Shown here piece by piece: positions 39,419 through 50,354 of a DNA stretch of 64,000 nucleotides. The notes under the pieces were generated by a model, which searched no databases, was not told the DNA's origin, and saw only the letters and a list, made by a program, of their open reading frames with translations. Within the stretch, counting starts at the first letter, position 1, and each line of letters opens with the position of its first letter. A program made the position numbers and the translations under genes. Origin of the DNA: Dirofilaria immitis (lineage: Eukaryota; Nematoda; Chromadorea; Rhabditida; Onchocercidae); assembly GCA_024305405.1 (NCBI GenBank), contig JAKNDB010000098.1, forward strand, positions 3,591,501 to 3,655,500. The letters run 5' to 3'.

Positions 39419-41390
39419 TGTAATATGGTGATAAAATGTTGTAATAAATCGAACAAAATAAATTCCATTCCAAAAAAAAAGTACATATTCAAGAAATTTT
39501 ACCAAAAATATTTTGCTAAATATAATTGAACTTTCAGAGTGAAGTTAATCGATTAATAGAAAATTAGAAGTGCTGGAAATATCAAAAGCTGTAAAACAAT
39601 CCAATCATTTGATATACATATTGTTACAATTGTGAACCATGCACGGAGATAAATTTATTTAATATCACATAATCAGTTAAAACAAAAAAAAAAACACGAT
39701 AAACTTGTGAAGCAAAAATTTAAATTTTGAATTTGCAATTAATATAATTGACAAGTCGAAATTAAGCAAAAATCAAACGATTGAGAAAGTTACAGCATTT
39801 GTATAATTTACATCATATCACGGGATATATCATACAAAATTGCGGTATATATAAACTGCAATACGACGATATATATCTATATATATAAATGATACATAAT
39901 GAAAAGAAAAAAGATGAAAGATTCAATTCAGATAATAAGAACTTTCTCTTCTTCGATACCAATCTAAGCTTCATGATATAATTAACACTTGGATCGTTAA
40001 TATATTTAGTCTTGAGAAAATAACTTAGCCATTGGATGACATTGGTCATATTCATATTCTTTGCGTATATGTTACACCCTTTTATATTTTATATGACAAC
40101 TTAATTTGAAATGAACAATAAAACAATCTAATGCAATACTTAGTAAATTGTTCTATTATTCTTATTCTGCTGATTAGTTAATCAGATAATCAATTAATTA
40201 CGTGACTTACTGCTGATCAGTTATTACATAATTTTTTGATACAAAATTGTGTAAATTAAATCAATTTAGTCAATCTTGCAGCTTTTGATCACTCAAATGA
40301 TCAAGTAACGCTCGATCAGTTCAATTAAATATCATGAAAATTCTGATTTTTTTTTCAAATATATTTTTGCTAAGCAAATGAAAATATATTTTGTAAAAAG
40401 CAAAAGATCAATAATTTTTGATCAAGTAATCAATAGTTTTAAAAGTTCTAGGTGTTCGGTTTAATTGGAAATCTCTTGATCATTTTAAATAATGAATTAT
40501 TTTTTGCGAATAGATGTATCAGATTAAAATATATTCATGATCCAATGATGCATTTTGATGAAATCCTAGAATAATAGCAGATAATCAGTCGAATTATCAT
40601 TTATCAATTTATGCAAAAATATGTGATTGCTTGTAAAAGCAGATGCTCGAGTTATAGTTATCAATATAATTGTTTTATGAATTATTGTAAAATCTTCACG
40701 AAGCATATTAAACATTTAAAATAAATGCACTGATCTATTTTATCAATTATTATTTGCTCATTTAAACAGTTAAATATTGTAGAATTTTCGAAATATTAAT
40801 ATGGAAAATTTTAAATTTAAATTTTAAATTTAAAATAAAATTTTTTTAAAAAAGAAAAATAATATTAAAAGTTAAATCATAGTAGAAGTTAGTTTAAAAT
40901 TTAGTATAATTCGAGATTATCATTCGATTCAGAATTATTAATTTTACTTCCTCTCGAATAAGACAATAATTATGTGAATAATTACATGATTTCCAGAAGC
41001 AATAATACAACTTATAAATAACACTTTTGACATATCTTTCTCAATGAATTAACAATTTAACCAATGACCTTTAATTATTCCTATTATTACTATTTATATT
41101 CAAATGCTTTGTCTATTTACATACACTGAGTATTTATTAAAAGGTAAGCTTTAGATTAAATAACATAATTTTTGATAAATAAATTTAGAAACTTTAATTT
41201 CTTCTTTTTGCATCGAAAGCATAATGCATGAATAATTAAATTCTGTAAAGGTGAAGTATAAATAAATCAATAATTCTTGAAAAATATTTGATAACATGAA
41301 ATATCACTTAAATGATATAATAAAACTAATTATTACTTACGTTATAGTTTACAATTGAAAATAAGAATAAATATTTCTCATTTTTATTAG
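39419..41390. other. AT-rich intergenic DNA
   Basis: No exon or array is supported. GATCAAGTAATCAATAG-like words recur near 40300-40440. Confidence 0.4.
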
Positions 41391-41577
41391 AGCGATAATT
41401 TTATTCAATCTCAATTTAATAATTTGATTGAGGAACGTAAACAACGTGAGTTGATCACTCACACTTATTGGGAATTCCTCGTTCAAGGAAATAATTGCAA
41501 TTCCTGATCCCGATCACGGAGGATTTTCAAGAGGTTACCAAAACCTTTCGGTAATAGTTGTAGCTTGTGTCATAAAG
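41391..41577 (+). CDS. candidate exon or broken gene fragment with a CxxC motif
   Basis: A T-rich acceptor (TCATTTTTATTAG, ending 41390) is followed by GC-richer sequence reading SDNFIQSQFNNLIEERKQRE, then LITHTYWEFLVQGNNCNS, then TGA at 41505. The same frame continues SRSRRIFKRLPKPFGNSCSL and CHKG up to a possible donor (AAAG|GTGAAA at 41578). A second frame also stays open (EIIAIPDPDHGGFSRGYQNL). A strong donor word, GTGAGT, lies at 41445, so the real exon may end there. CSLC could be half of a zinc-binding site. I found no matching exons on either side with compatible phase. The product is unknown. Confidence 0.35.
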
Positions 41578-44500
41578 GTGAAATTAATATATTGCTTGCA
41601 TCGTTAAGCAATTTTTGCATAAAATTTTAAGGTACAAAAATGATAGAAGGCATTCATCATAATATTTACAGTCAGATTATATACTTATAGATAAATCGTG
41701 ATAAGTTCCTGTATCTTTGTTCCCATTTACAGTGAATTTCATGTAATAGCTGATAGGTTTCAAGAGAGTGTCACGGATACGTCAAAACAGTAATGATAAC
41801 ATTGAAGAAAGCTATATGATAGGTTATATTGATTTTTAGAATTTATTGATGTCAAATATTTGAAAATAAATAAATTATCGATTGATTAATTCAAGGCGTA
41901 ACAATAGTAAGTTAGCATTTGAATCTTTACCTTCATTTCTGATGTGAAATTTTTTTATCAATTAAATCTTCAATAGAAATATTTGACAATATGATTTATT
42001 TTGTAAGTGATACCTCAAAGAATTTTCTAACACAAATAGAAAATAAATCTGAATCATTCGTTGATTCTACTTTTTTCCCATCATTTCATTTAATAATTTT
42101 TTCAATATCATAAATAATCGATATGATTCGTTTTCTTCATTATAATCTGTAAAAAAAAAAAAAAGTTCAATCAAATTTATTTATGAAATAAAAGTTTGCG
42201 AATTTGCATTCCGAATAAATAAATCAAAGAGATCAATGGGCCAATACAGCTTCTTAGTTAGTTAACTTTCAATTTTTAAATGATCGAATCTTTGTAATCT
42301 CAATATTTTTCTGAAATGATTTTTTCAGTTTTGAAGGATAGATTGAAAGTACTGGCTGGTTGAATACATACAGTAATGTATGATTTAATGACAGTTGAAA
42401 ATACTTTGACGATTAATTGATGTTGCTGTTATTTCATATTTTTAATTTCATTTTACCCAAAAAAATTTTACAATTTAAACATTTTCATTCTTTTTGCATC
42501 TTTTCTTTTAGCAATTTTTCGAAAAAACATTAAATAATTGAAGTGATGATAAAGTTGAGGAAATAAAATGGCTAAATTAACTTGCAAGCTTTCTTTAACA
42601 ATTAATAATCCTCTTGTTACAATTTCTCTCTTAGAACAATTTAGTAAATTTCGAATTTTATAAAACTGTCAAAAATTTTTCAATCAAAAGATATATTTCA
42701 AATGCATATTAATTACTGTATAATAAATCATTTCATTTTATCAATTCATTTGCAATATTTGACCTATTTGTTGCGAATTTATCATTCCTGTCTTTTAAAG
42801 ATTCAATTATTATTATTTGGAGAAAATTTGAACAATATCAAAATTTATCCCTTTTGTAATAAAAAAATAAATTGTTCAAAATTGATCCACAAATTGACAA
42901 CAATGCTAAAAATGATTGAGAGTTTTTGTTGGTTGTTGTTGTTGAAATTTTTTTTTTAAAAAAAAAATGCTTATAATTTAAAGTTTTTAATCAGATTTAT
43001 ATCCATTTGATAAACTAATCAGATTATAGTTATTTTGATAAAATAATCTATAGTAGTGATCGAATAATTTTTCCAAAATTGTAAATAACATATATAGGAT
43101 GTTTATCTAACATTCAATTGAAATTGATATCATTTCTTCATTTATTGCCAAAAGCATATTTGTATGATTTAGTAAAAACTTTTCAGATGATATTTTCGAG
43201 ATAGTAAATAAGGACGAGAAAATAGGCAAAAGCATAGCTCAATTGTTGTAAAATTTGAAATGTAAATGAATCAACAAAATAGTACTATCATATTATTTGT
43301 TTTTTCGTTGTTTGTTTAACTTTATATCAATACTTTTTTTTTACCTCAAACTTTCACATTCTAACAAAATTCTCATCGATGAAGTACTTTTATTGATTGT
43401 TTTGAAATTATCTAGATTGATAGTCTGTTAATTGTCATCAATTTACTGATAGGAAAACTATAGCGCTTTATTGAGTTGAATTTCGAAAGGTTATTTTGTT
43501 TTTCTTTTTGGAATTATCCAGACTGATAGTCTGTTAATTGTTATCAATTTATTGATAGGAAAGTTGCATGTACATATATTAATACAATATGTTTTATCAT
43601 CTCGATCTTTTCTATGATCGTCGTCTTTTATTATCAGTATTTGATCGATGATGTTTTAGCTAGTGCATGCAGTAGCTGCATGTAATAGCATGCTACTGTT
43701 ATTTTTATTTAATACTCATGATATGTTATCAATATTTTTCGTAACAGCAATAAACATATGATAATAAGATAAGTTTGCCATCATTTAATTATTTTTATCG
43801 CTTCACGTACGTCATATGCTATCAGTTTGTGTAGCTTAAATTATACAATTATATGCATGCAGAGATATGTTATTATTTATAGTATGCTACTGTTATCATT
43901 AAAAATGAATTAGATCAATTCCTACCGTAATGCTATATTTATTTGTTTCAAACTTTTAGGTCATTTGCTATATCTAAGATACGGTATCACTATTATGCAA
44001 ACCAATTTAGATAAATTCAAAATTTGATTAAAATACAATCAAATATTTCTTTTTTTTCTTCTTAAAGTTTACCTGAAATATTTTCTTATCGATTAAAGTT
44101 AGTTTTGAATAAATTTCTATGCATTATTTATCAGTTAAATATCACCTGTTTAGAATTAAATAAATTTTAAATATCATTAATGATATCATAGTCTTAACCA
44201 AGTTACAGTTTTTCTAAAATCCTACCATATCCTAAGCACCATAAATGGTATTATTTAATTAAGTGATTGCTACAATTTTTCTGAAATTTTACTCCATTCT
44301 CTTAAAATGGTACCATGCAATTAAATAGCTTTAATTTCTAGAATTGTCAAATTGCAATTTATCTAAAATTCTACCACATGTCTTAAGCAACATAACTTGG
44401 CACCATAGAATTAAATGGCATTTCTACCGTACATCTTAAGTACCATAAGCTGATACCAAACAATTCAATAGTCTCGCTTAATTTCTAAAATTATAAAACT

Positions 44501-45150
44501 TCAATTTATCTAAAATTCTACCACACATAAATTGATACCATACAATCTCGTTTAGAGTTAGTTGTCAAATTATAATTTGTCCAGAATTCTACCAAACATC
44601 TCAAGTATCATAAGTTGATACCGTAGAAAACTAAATGGCACAATTCTACCATATACCTTAAGTACCATAAGTTGATATCATAAAATTAAATTATCAAACT
44701 ATAATTGATTACTTTCAACAAAAAAAAAAAAAAAGAAAGCGAAAAAATCCTTATATCTAATATATCCACTTATGATCGGTGACATCTTTTATCAAACCGG
44801 TCTTCTTTCTCTCAACTCCTCATCATTTCCTTTACATTCAATACATTCAACAATCATCGTACAGTTTTCCATTGCTATGATGTATCCGTCTTCTTACGAT
44901 CATGTTTACTCATTCATACATCTGATATTTGTGTATATGAGTGTGTATGTGTGTATGTGTGTGTGTGTGTGTGTGTGTACATTTGGTTATTTTTACATTT
45001 CATTTTGTTTACTATCTTTTTTTTTTTATTTTTCAAATTTTATAAAATGAAAATGAAAAAAAAAAATGATAATTTTGTAAAGTATACCTTTTTTTTCGAA
45101 TAAATTTCTCATTTATTAATTAATTTCATTTTATTTTTGTCCAATTATAT
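41578..45150. other. AT-rich intergenic DNA with decayed repeats and (GT)n
   Basis: A 60-bp block with GATAGTCTGTTAATTGTCAT and AATTTACTGATAGGAAA is duplicated at about 43410-43460 and 43520-43565. About six diverged copies of AAATTCTACCACACATCTTA and AGTACCATAAGTTGATACCA lie at 44200-44690. TAGCATGCTACTGTTAT occurs twice (43687, 43883 with change). (GT)n lies at about 44938-44979. No exon is supported. Confidence 0.5.
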
Positions 45151-45152
45151 GT

Positions 45153-45410
45153 TGGCATACTTACCTTTGGGTAAATGTTTTGAGATATTGTTCATTTGGC
45201 ATACTTACCTTTGGGTAAATGTTTTGAGATATTGCTCATTTGGCATACTTACCTTTCGGTAAATGTTTTGAGATATTGTTCATTTGCCATACTTACCTTT
45301 GGGTAAATGTTTTGAGATATTGCTCATTTGGCATACTTACCTTTGGGTAAATTTTTAAGATATTGTTCATTTGGCATACTTACCTTTGGGTAAATGTTTC
45401 GTCATACCAT
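45153..45410. repeat. 44-bp tandem repeat, 6 copies, with TTACC/GGTAA dyad
   Basis: The unit is GGCATACTTACCTTTGGGTA then AATGTTTTGAGATATTGTTC and ATTT. Each copy contains TTACCTTTGGGTAA, a small inverted repeat. The ACCTTTGGGTAAAT core also appears singly near 45578, with GGGTAAATG remnants to about 45870, suggesting an older and wider array. Confidence 0.95.
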
Positions 45411-45986
45411 TTAATTAGTAATTAGTATTTTATTATGGAATGGAATTTACATACTTCTAAAAACTTGCAAATTTACTTCTTCTATAAGTTTTTCATTATC
45501 GTTAATTAATTTCGCCCATTAAATGTTCATATTTATTTTTTGGGTAAATGTTCCAATATATTAATTAGTATACTTACCTTTGGGTAAATATTTCAGTATA
45601 TCATTTAATTAGGAATAACATTTACAATGGAGCAAAATTTATTATCTTTAAGTATAAACTTTGTTCCATAAGTTTGTCATAATAAATTTTGTCTTATACT
45701 TTTTTTTACCTATTTATTTTAATGTTTGGGTAAATGTTCCACTATTTTATCTAATTCAGGTAAATGTTTCAATAAACATACAAAGATTATATTTGCCAAT
45801 TATATTTCTATAGATTTGCCATTTTCAATTAATTTTACCCATTGTATGGTTTATATTTATCTATGGGTAAATGATGTTGCCATATATTATTTAATACACA
45901 ATAGTATTTAATTATATATTGCATAAATATTTCTACATGTAAATATATGTATGCTGAATTATGATTTAATTCCTAATTCATAACTA
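45411..45986. other. decayed flank of the GGGTAAATG array
   Basis: Scattered GGGTAAATG and TTTAATTAGTAATA words continue the neighbouring array in degenerate form. Nothing else is seen. Confidence 0.5.
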
Positions 45987-46285
45987 TATATGTAAACATA
46001 ATTTATATGCAATATATTCGTTGGCATATTTTTAATTCCCATTAATTATATATTTTTATGATCAATAATAATTAATCGATTAATCGATTGATTGCTAACA
46101 TTTTTTGATTTCAAGCAATATTTATTGTTACAAATTGTATATGTAAACATTATTTATATGCAATATATTCGTTGGCATATTTTTAATTCCCATTAATTAT
46201 ATATTTTTATGATCAATAATAATTAATCGATTAATCGATTGATTGCTAACATTTTTGATTTTAAGCAATATTTATTGTTACATAT
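45987..46285. repeat. 151-bp tandem duplication
   Basis: TATATGTAAACATAATTTAT at 45987 recurs at 46138 with one change, and the following 140 bp match almost completely, including AATTAATCGATTAATCGATT. The two copies differ by a few substitutions and one T-run length. Confidence 0.95.
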
Positions 46286-47439
46286 TGATATTTTCCATTG
46301 CTATGTTTACATGCATAAAATTAAACTAATTCTTTTTTTTTTGTTTTTGTTTATAATATATAAATTATTGCCGCATAAAATTTTATTTAAAACGAAAGAA
46401 CATTTTGTGATATTCTTCTTCTTCTTTTCTTTTTTTTTTTTTTGTTACCTTCTAAAAATAAATATTTCATATTGCTATTTTTTCTATTTTGTTTTTTTTC
46501 ATTTTTCAAATTTGATTTTTACGATAAAATTACATCTGCTAAATGAAACTGTAACAATGACTTTGAACTATTTTTTTCTTTTTTTTTTTTTTTTTTAAAT
46601 TTTTATTTTTGTTTTTTGATGGTTCATTGGTTTATTTGATCATAAAAATAATCGATTATTATTATTATCATTAATAATAATAATAATGATAATAATGATA
46701 TTGAATAAATGCATTTAGAAGATAGATTGATTATACATTCTAACGATTCTCTCTGCATCAATATAAAAACTTCTGATCCAGCTTGCCCAATTTTTTGCTC
46801 TTCTAAAAAGTGATAGATATGTTACGGCGAATGATGCAGATTCTTTACATTGCAAGTGAAAATTTTTGTTTGGATTAAATTTTTAAATGCTAAATTTTTA
46901 TTTCATAAATCGTTTATGAATCGTTTTTTTTTTTTTTGAAGATTCATAGTATTATTAGAATCTGAAATAATAACATTCTTTATCGATGAAGCTATATATA
47001 TATATCTATATATTCATATGATTAAAATTTATTGAAATGATTTTTTCAAAAATTTATACTAATCCATAAAATCTGCAATAATATTTTTGATTGATGAAGC
47101 CAGAATTTTACTAATTTCATCTAACAATATCTTTATGAATTATTGTTTTTTTTTGATTTAATTTAATTTATATCATTTATAGTATTATCAGAAGAATCTG
47201 AAATATAACATTCTTCATTAATAAGATATCTTGAATATGATAAAATGAATTTATGTTTAACATATCATTTATATGATTAAAAATGTAAACGTATGAAAAA
47301 AAAAAAAAAAGATATCTTTGGATTAATTTTTTACAATAATTTATTGATAGATGAAAATTTTAGGAATTAATTGATGTAATTTAAATAGCAATCGAAAAAA
47401 GTATAATTTAATCAAAACATCTTAGATCATATAATATCT
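46286..47439. other. AT-rich intergenic DNA
   Basis: Long T runs occur at 46429-46443, 46579-46596 and 46925-46938. A TTATTATTATCATTAATAAT-type palindrome lies at about 46655-46700. Diverged copies of TAGTATTATTAGAATCTGAA lie at about 46940-47210. No exon is supported. Confidence 0.4.
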
Positions 47440-47860
47440 TAGATCAAATTAATTTCAAATTTATAATTACGATCAAATTGATTAATAATATCAAATTGAT
47501 TTCAAATTTGCAATTATGATGAAATTGATTAATAAGATCAAATTGATTTCAAATTTGTAATTAAGATCAAATTGATTAATAATATCAAATTGATTTCAAA
47601 TTTATAATTAAGATCAAATTGATTAATAAGATCAAATTGATCAGTAGCATCAAATTGATTTCAAATTTATAATTATGACCAAATTGATTTAAAATTTATA
47701 ATTAAAATCAAATTGATTAATAATATAAAATTAATTTCGAATTTATAATTGTGATCATATTGATTAATAATATCAAAGTAATTTCATATTTATAAATAAG
47801 ATCAAATTGATTAATACGATCAAATTGATTTCAAATTTACAATTAAGATGAAATTGATTT
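47440..47860. repeat. about 47-bp array, about 8 copies
   Basis: Repeats of GATCAAATTGATTAATAATA then TCAAATTGATTTCAAATTTA and TAATTAA, with copy-to-copy length changes. Confidence 0.9.
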
Positions 47861-48204
47861 TTTTTTTTTTGTAATTTTGATAATTGATGAGAAAATTCGA
47901 TTAAATAGGTAGAAGTTTTTTTTTTCCTTTTCTTGCTCAAATCATTTCATAAAAGTTCATCCGTTGATGTCTCTCTCTCTTCTTCATCTTCCTTTTTTTA
48001 TTTCGCTTCTCCTTTTTAAAAAAAAATTGGAATCCATTTCAAACAAGAAAACTCATTCCGTTTTTTTCTGATAAAAATTGATTAGAATCACGCAACTGTT
48101 TCCATTACATACGATGGAAATGAGAGAATTTCTTTCTTTCTTTTCTTTTCTTTTTTTTTTTGTATTTTCCTTCCTTTTCAATAATCCAAAAAAAAAAGGA
48201 AGGA
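47861..48204. other. AT-rich spacer with CT-rich tract
   Basis: A pyrimidine-rich stretch (TCTCTCTCTCTTCTTCATCT) lies near 47970. Nothing else is seen. Confidence 0.4.
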
Positions 48205-48860
48205 ATGAATATCAAAACAATTTATTTCATATCATTTTGAATTTTTTGAAATGGATCTTTTGAGCTTCTTTCTTTCTTTTTTTTCCTTTTATTATTATGC
48301 ACGTAATATCTTTTCGTTATCATTTCTTATCGTTATCATTTCTTAATGATAATGATAAAATCTTAAACTGATAATTTTAATTTAATGATGTTTTCTTGCA
48401 TTGGAATCATCTATATTTCATTCAAGAGAATTTTAAGACAATTTATTTCATGTCATTTTGAATTTTTTGAAATGGATTTCTTCAGAACTTCTTTTTCTTT
48501 TCCTTTTATTATTATGCACGTAATTTTTATTATTATATACGCAATATCTATTATTATGCACGTAATATCTCTTCGTTATCATTTCTTAATGATAATGATA
48601 AAATACTAACTGATAATTTTAATTTATTTATGTTTTCTCGTATCGAATTATTTACATCCTATTCGAGAGAACTTTTTAAATAGTTTATTTTATGTCATTT
48701 TGAATTCTTGAAATGGATCTCTTGATCTTTTTTTTCTTTTGTCATTATGCACGCAATATCTTTTCGTTATCATTTGCAAGATGATGATAAAATCTTTAAT
48801 GACAATTTTAATTTATTAGTGTTTAATTTTTTTTTACTTTCATTATTTATATTCTATTCG
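48205..48860. repeat. 220-240 bp tandem repeat, 3 copies
   Basis: Copies start near 48216, 48437 and 48678 with TTTATTTCATATCATTTTGA then ATTTTTTGAAATGGAT. Each goes on to ATTATTATGCACGTAATATC, CGTTATCATTTC and AATGATAATGATAAAAT. In the first two copies the TATCATTTCTTAATGATAATGA part can fold on itself. The copies are diverged. Confidence 0.9.
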
Positions 48861-50328
48861 AGAGTAATTTTTTCCCCATTAACTCTCTAACTCTCTTAAA
48901 TGTATTATCAATGAAATTAAGTGATAAGAAAAAACGAAATCATATCTTTTAAATAATGAACTGATTGATTAAGAAATGAATTAAAATAATCGCTACAATT
49001 TATAAATTGTGAAAATGTAAAGTTTCGAAACTTTGCTTTATCTTCGAAGAACATTTCCTCTTGAAAATTATTTTTACCGAAAATTGAATTTTGTACTTTT
49101 TGAAATTTAAACGAAATCAAATGCTCTGTTTCGTATTTTTTATATTACTTTCAAATGTTATATACTTTTGTTGTTTTTAATTAAACGATTATATCGATCT
49201 TTTAGTTTAATATTTTTAACAACAATTAAAACATAATTTAATGTAATTTCTGCGAATTTTAATTATCATTTTAAATTATTATTTTAAATCATATCATCGA
49301 AGAAACTTCAACAAAAATTTTTTTTTTTTTGGAACTGATATTGTTATTAATGAAATTATAGCCAAATTTATTTATTTGATTTAATATTGTATTTTTAATT
49401 TTTGATTGTTTATTATCTGAAGTATTATTTTTGAATACGACATCAGGTTTGCAAAAACATTGTCGTGATAATCATATCAATCGAATAACAATTTTTTAAT
49501 AAAATTTTACATTTTTAAGTTTTATTTGCATATCATACTATTATCTAAATTATTTATCCATTATGAATTGATTAATTGAACAGCCAATTATTTCTCAATA
49601 ATTGATCAATTAAATGATTAAATTGCGATTTAAATTATTTATCCGTTGCGAAATGGTAAGGAGAATAATTAACTCGACAATTAGTTATGTCTTTTCAATA
49701 ATTAATTAGCTGAGTAATTGAATTTCGCCATATCATTCGTCTCAAAATAATCGAATTCTCGAATTGATTATTATTCTCGAATTCATTTGCTCTAAGGAAA
49801 AAAAACGAATAGATGACGAAATTTTCTCATTTCCATTGAAATTTCAATTAAATATTTTTATATTTTGCCTTATTTCAATATTATTAAAATTTAATTTCTT
49901 ATCTTTTTTTCCTTTCATTTTTTAACTTCTTTGCTTTCTACATGTATCAAAGTTTTTAGTGATTTTATCACGATTCTTATTTATTATTTTCTTTTTCAAA
50001 CTGTAACTGACGAGAAATACTGATAAAACTTTCGTAAAAATGTTGAAAAATTAACCAATTTATTGGAAAAAAAGGAAAGTAATAGAATGATTAAACTGGT
50101 TTATTTTTCAAATTATTTTACACTGTTAAGAATTTTGAAAAAGACGCTGAAATCATTTTGAATTTTCTTTTTTTTTAATTATAATTTTTGTAAACAAATA
50201 TTGTTTTGCTTGCGATTTAAATTTGAATGAAAAGCTGCTTCAAATTAAATTCGAAATAAATTTGAATTTATTTTTTAAATTTGATTTGTTATTTAAGTAT
50301 TTAATTTAAGTTGTATGTTTAATTTACA
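48861..50328. other. AT-rich intergenic DNA upstream of the membrane-protein gene
   Basis: No array or exon is supported. It presumably holds the promoter of the downstream gene, but no defined motif stands out. Confidence 0.4.
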
Positions 50329-50341
50329 AAAATTTCTTTAG
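50329..50341 (+). promoter_or_regulatory. probable trans-splice acceptor of membrane-protein gene
   Basis: AAAATTTCTTTAG ends at 50341, giving a 13-nt leader before ATG at 50355. The short leader and absence of an upstream exon fit spliced-leader addition. Confidence 0.5.
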
Positions 50342-50354
50342 CTTATATTATATT

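Noticed and set aside
41505..41830. Nanos-type zinc finger reading of the CSLC segment
   Set aside because: Only one CxxC is present, the downstream His and Cys residues of that domain do not follow in any compatible frame, and the frame contains a stop.
44772..45050. 92-codon plus frame, and a short minus frame MENCTMIVECIECKGNDEEL
   Set aside because: The plus frame runs into a (GT)n repeat. The minus frame is only 26 codons with no splice or homology support.
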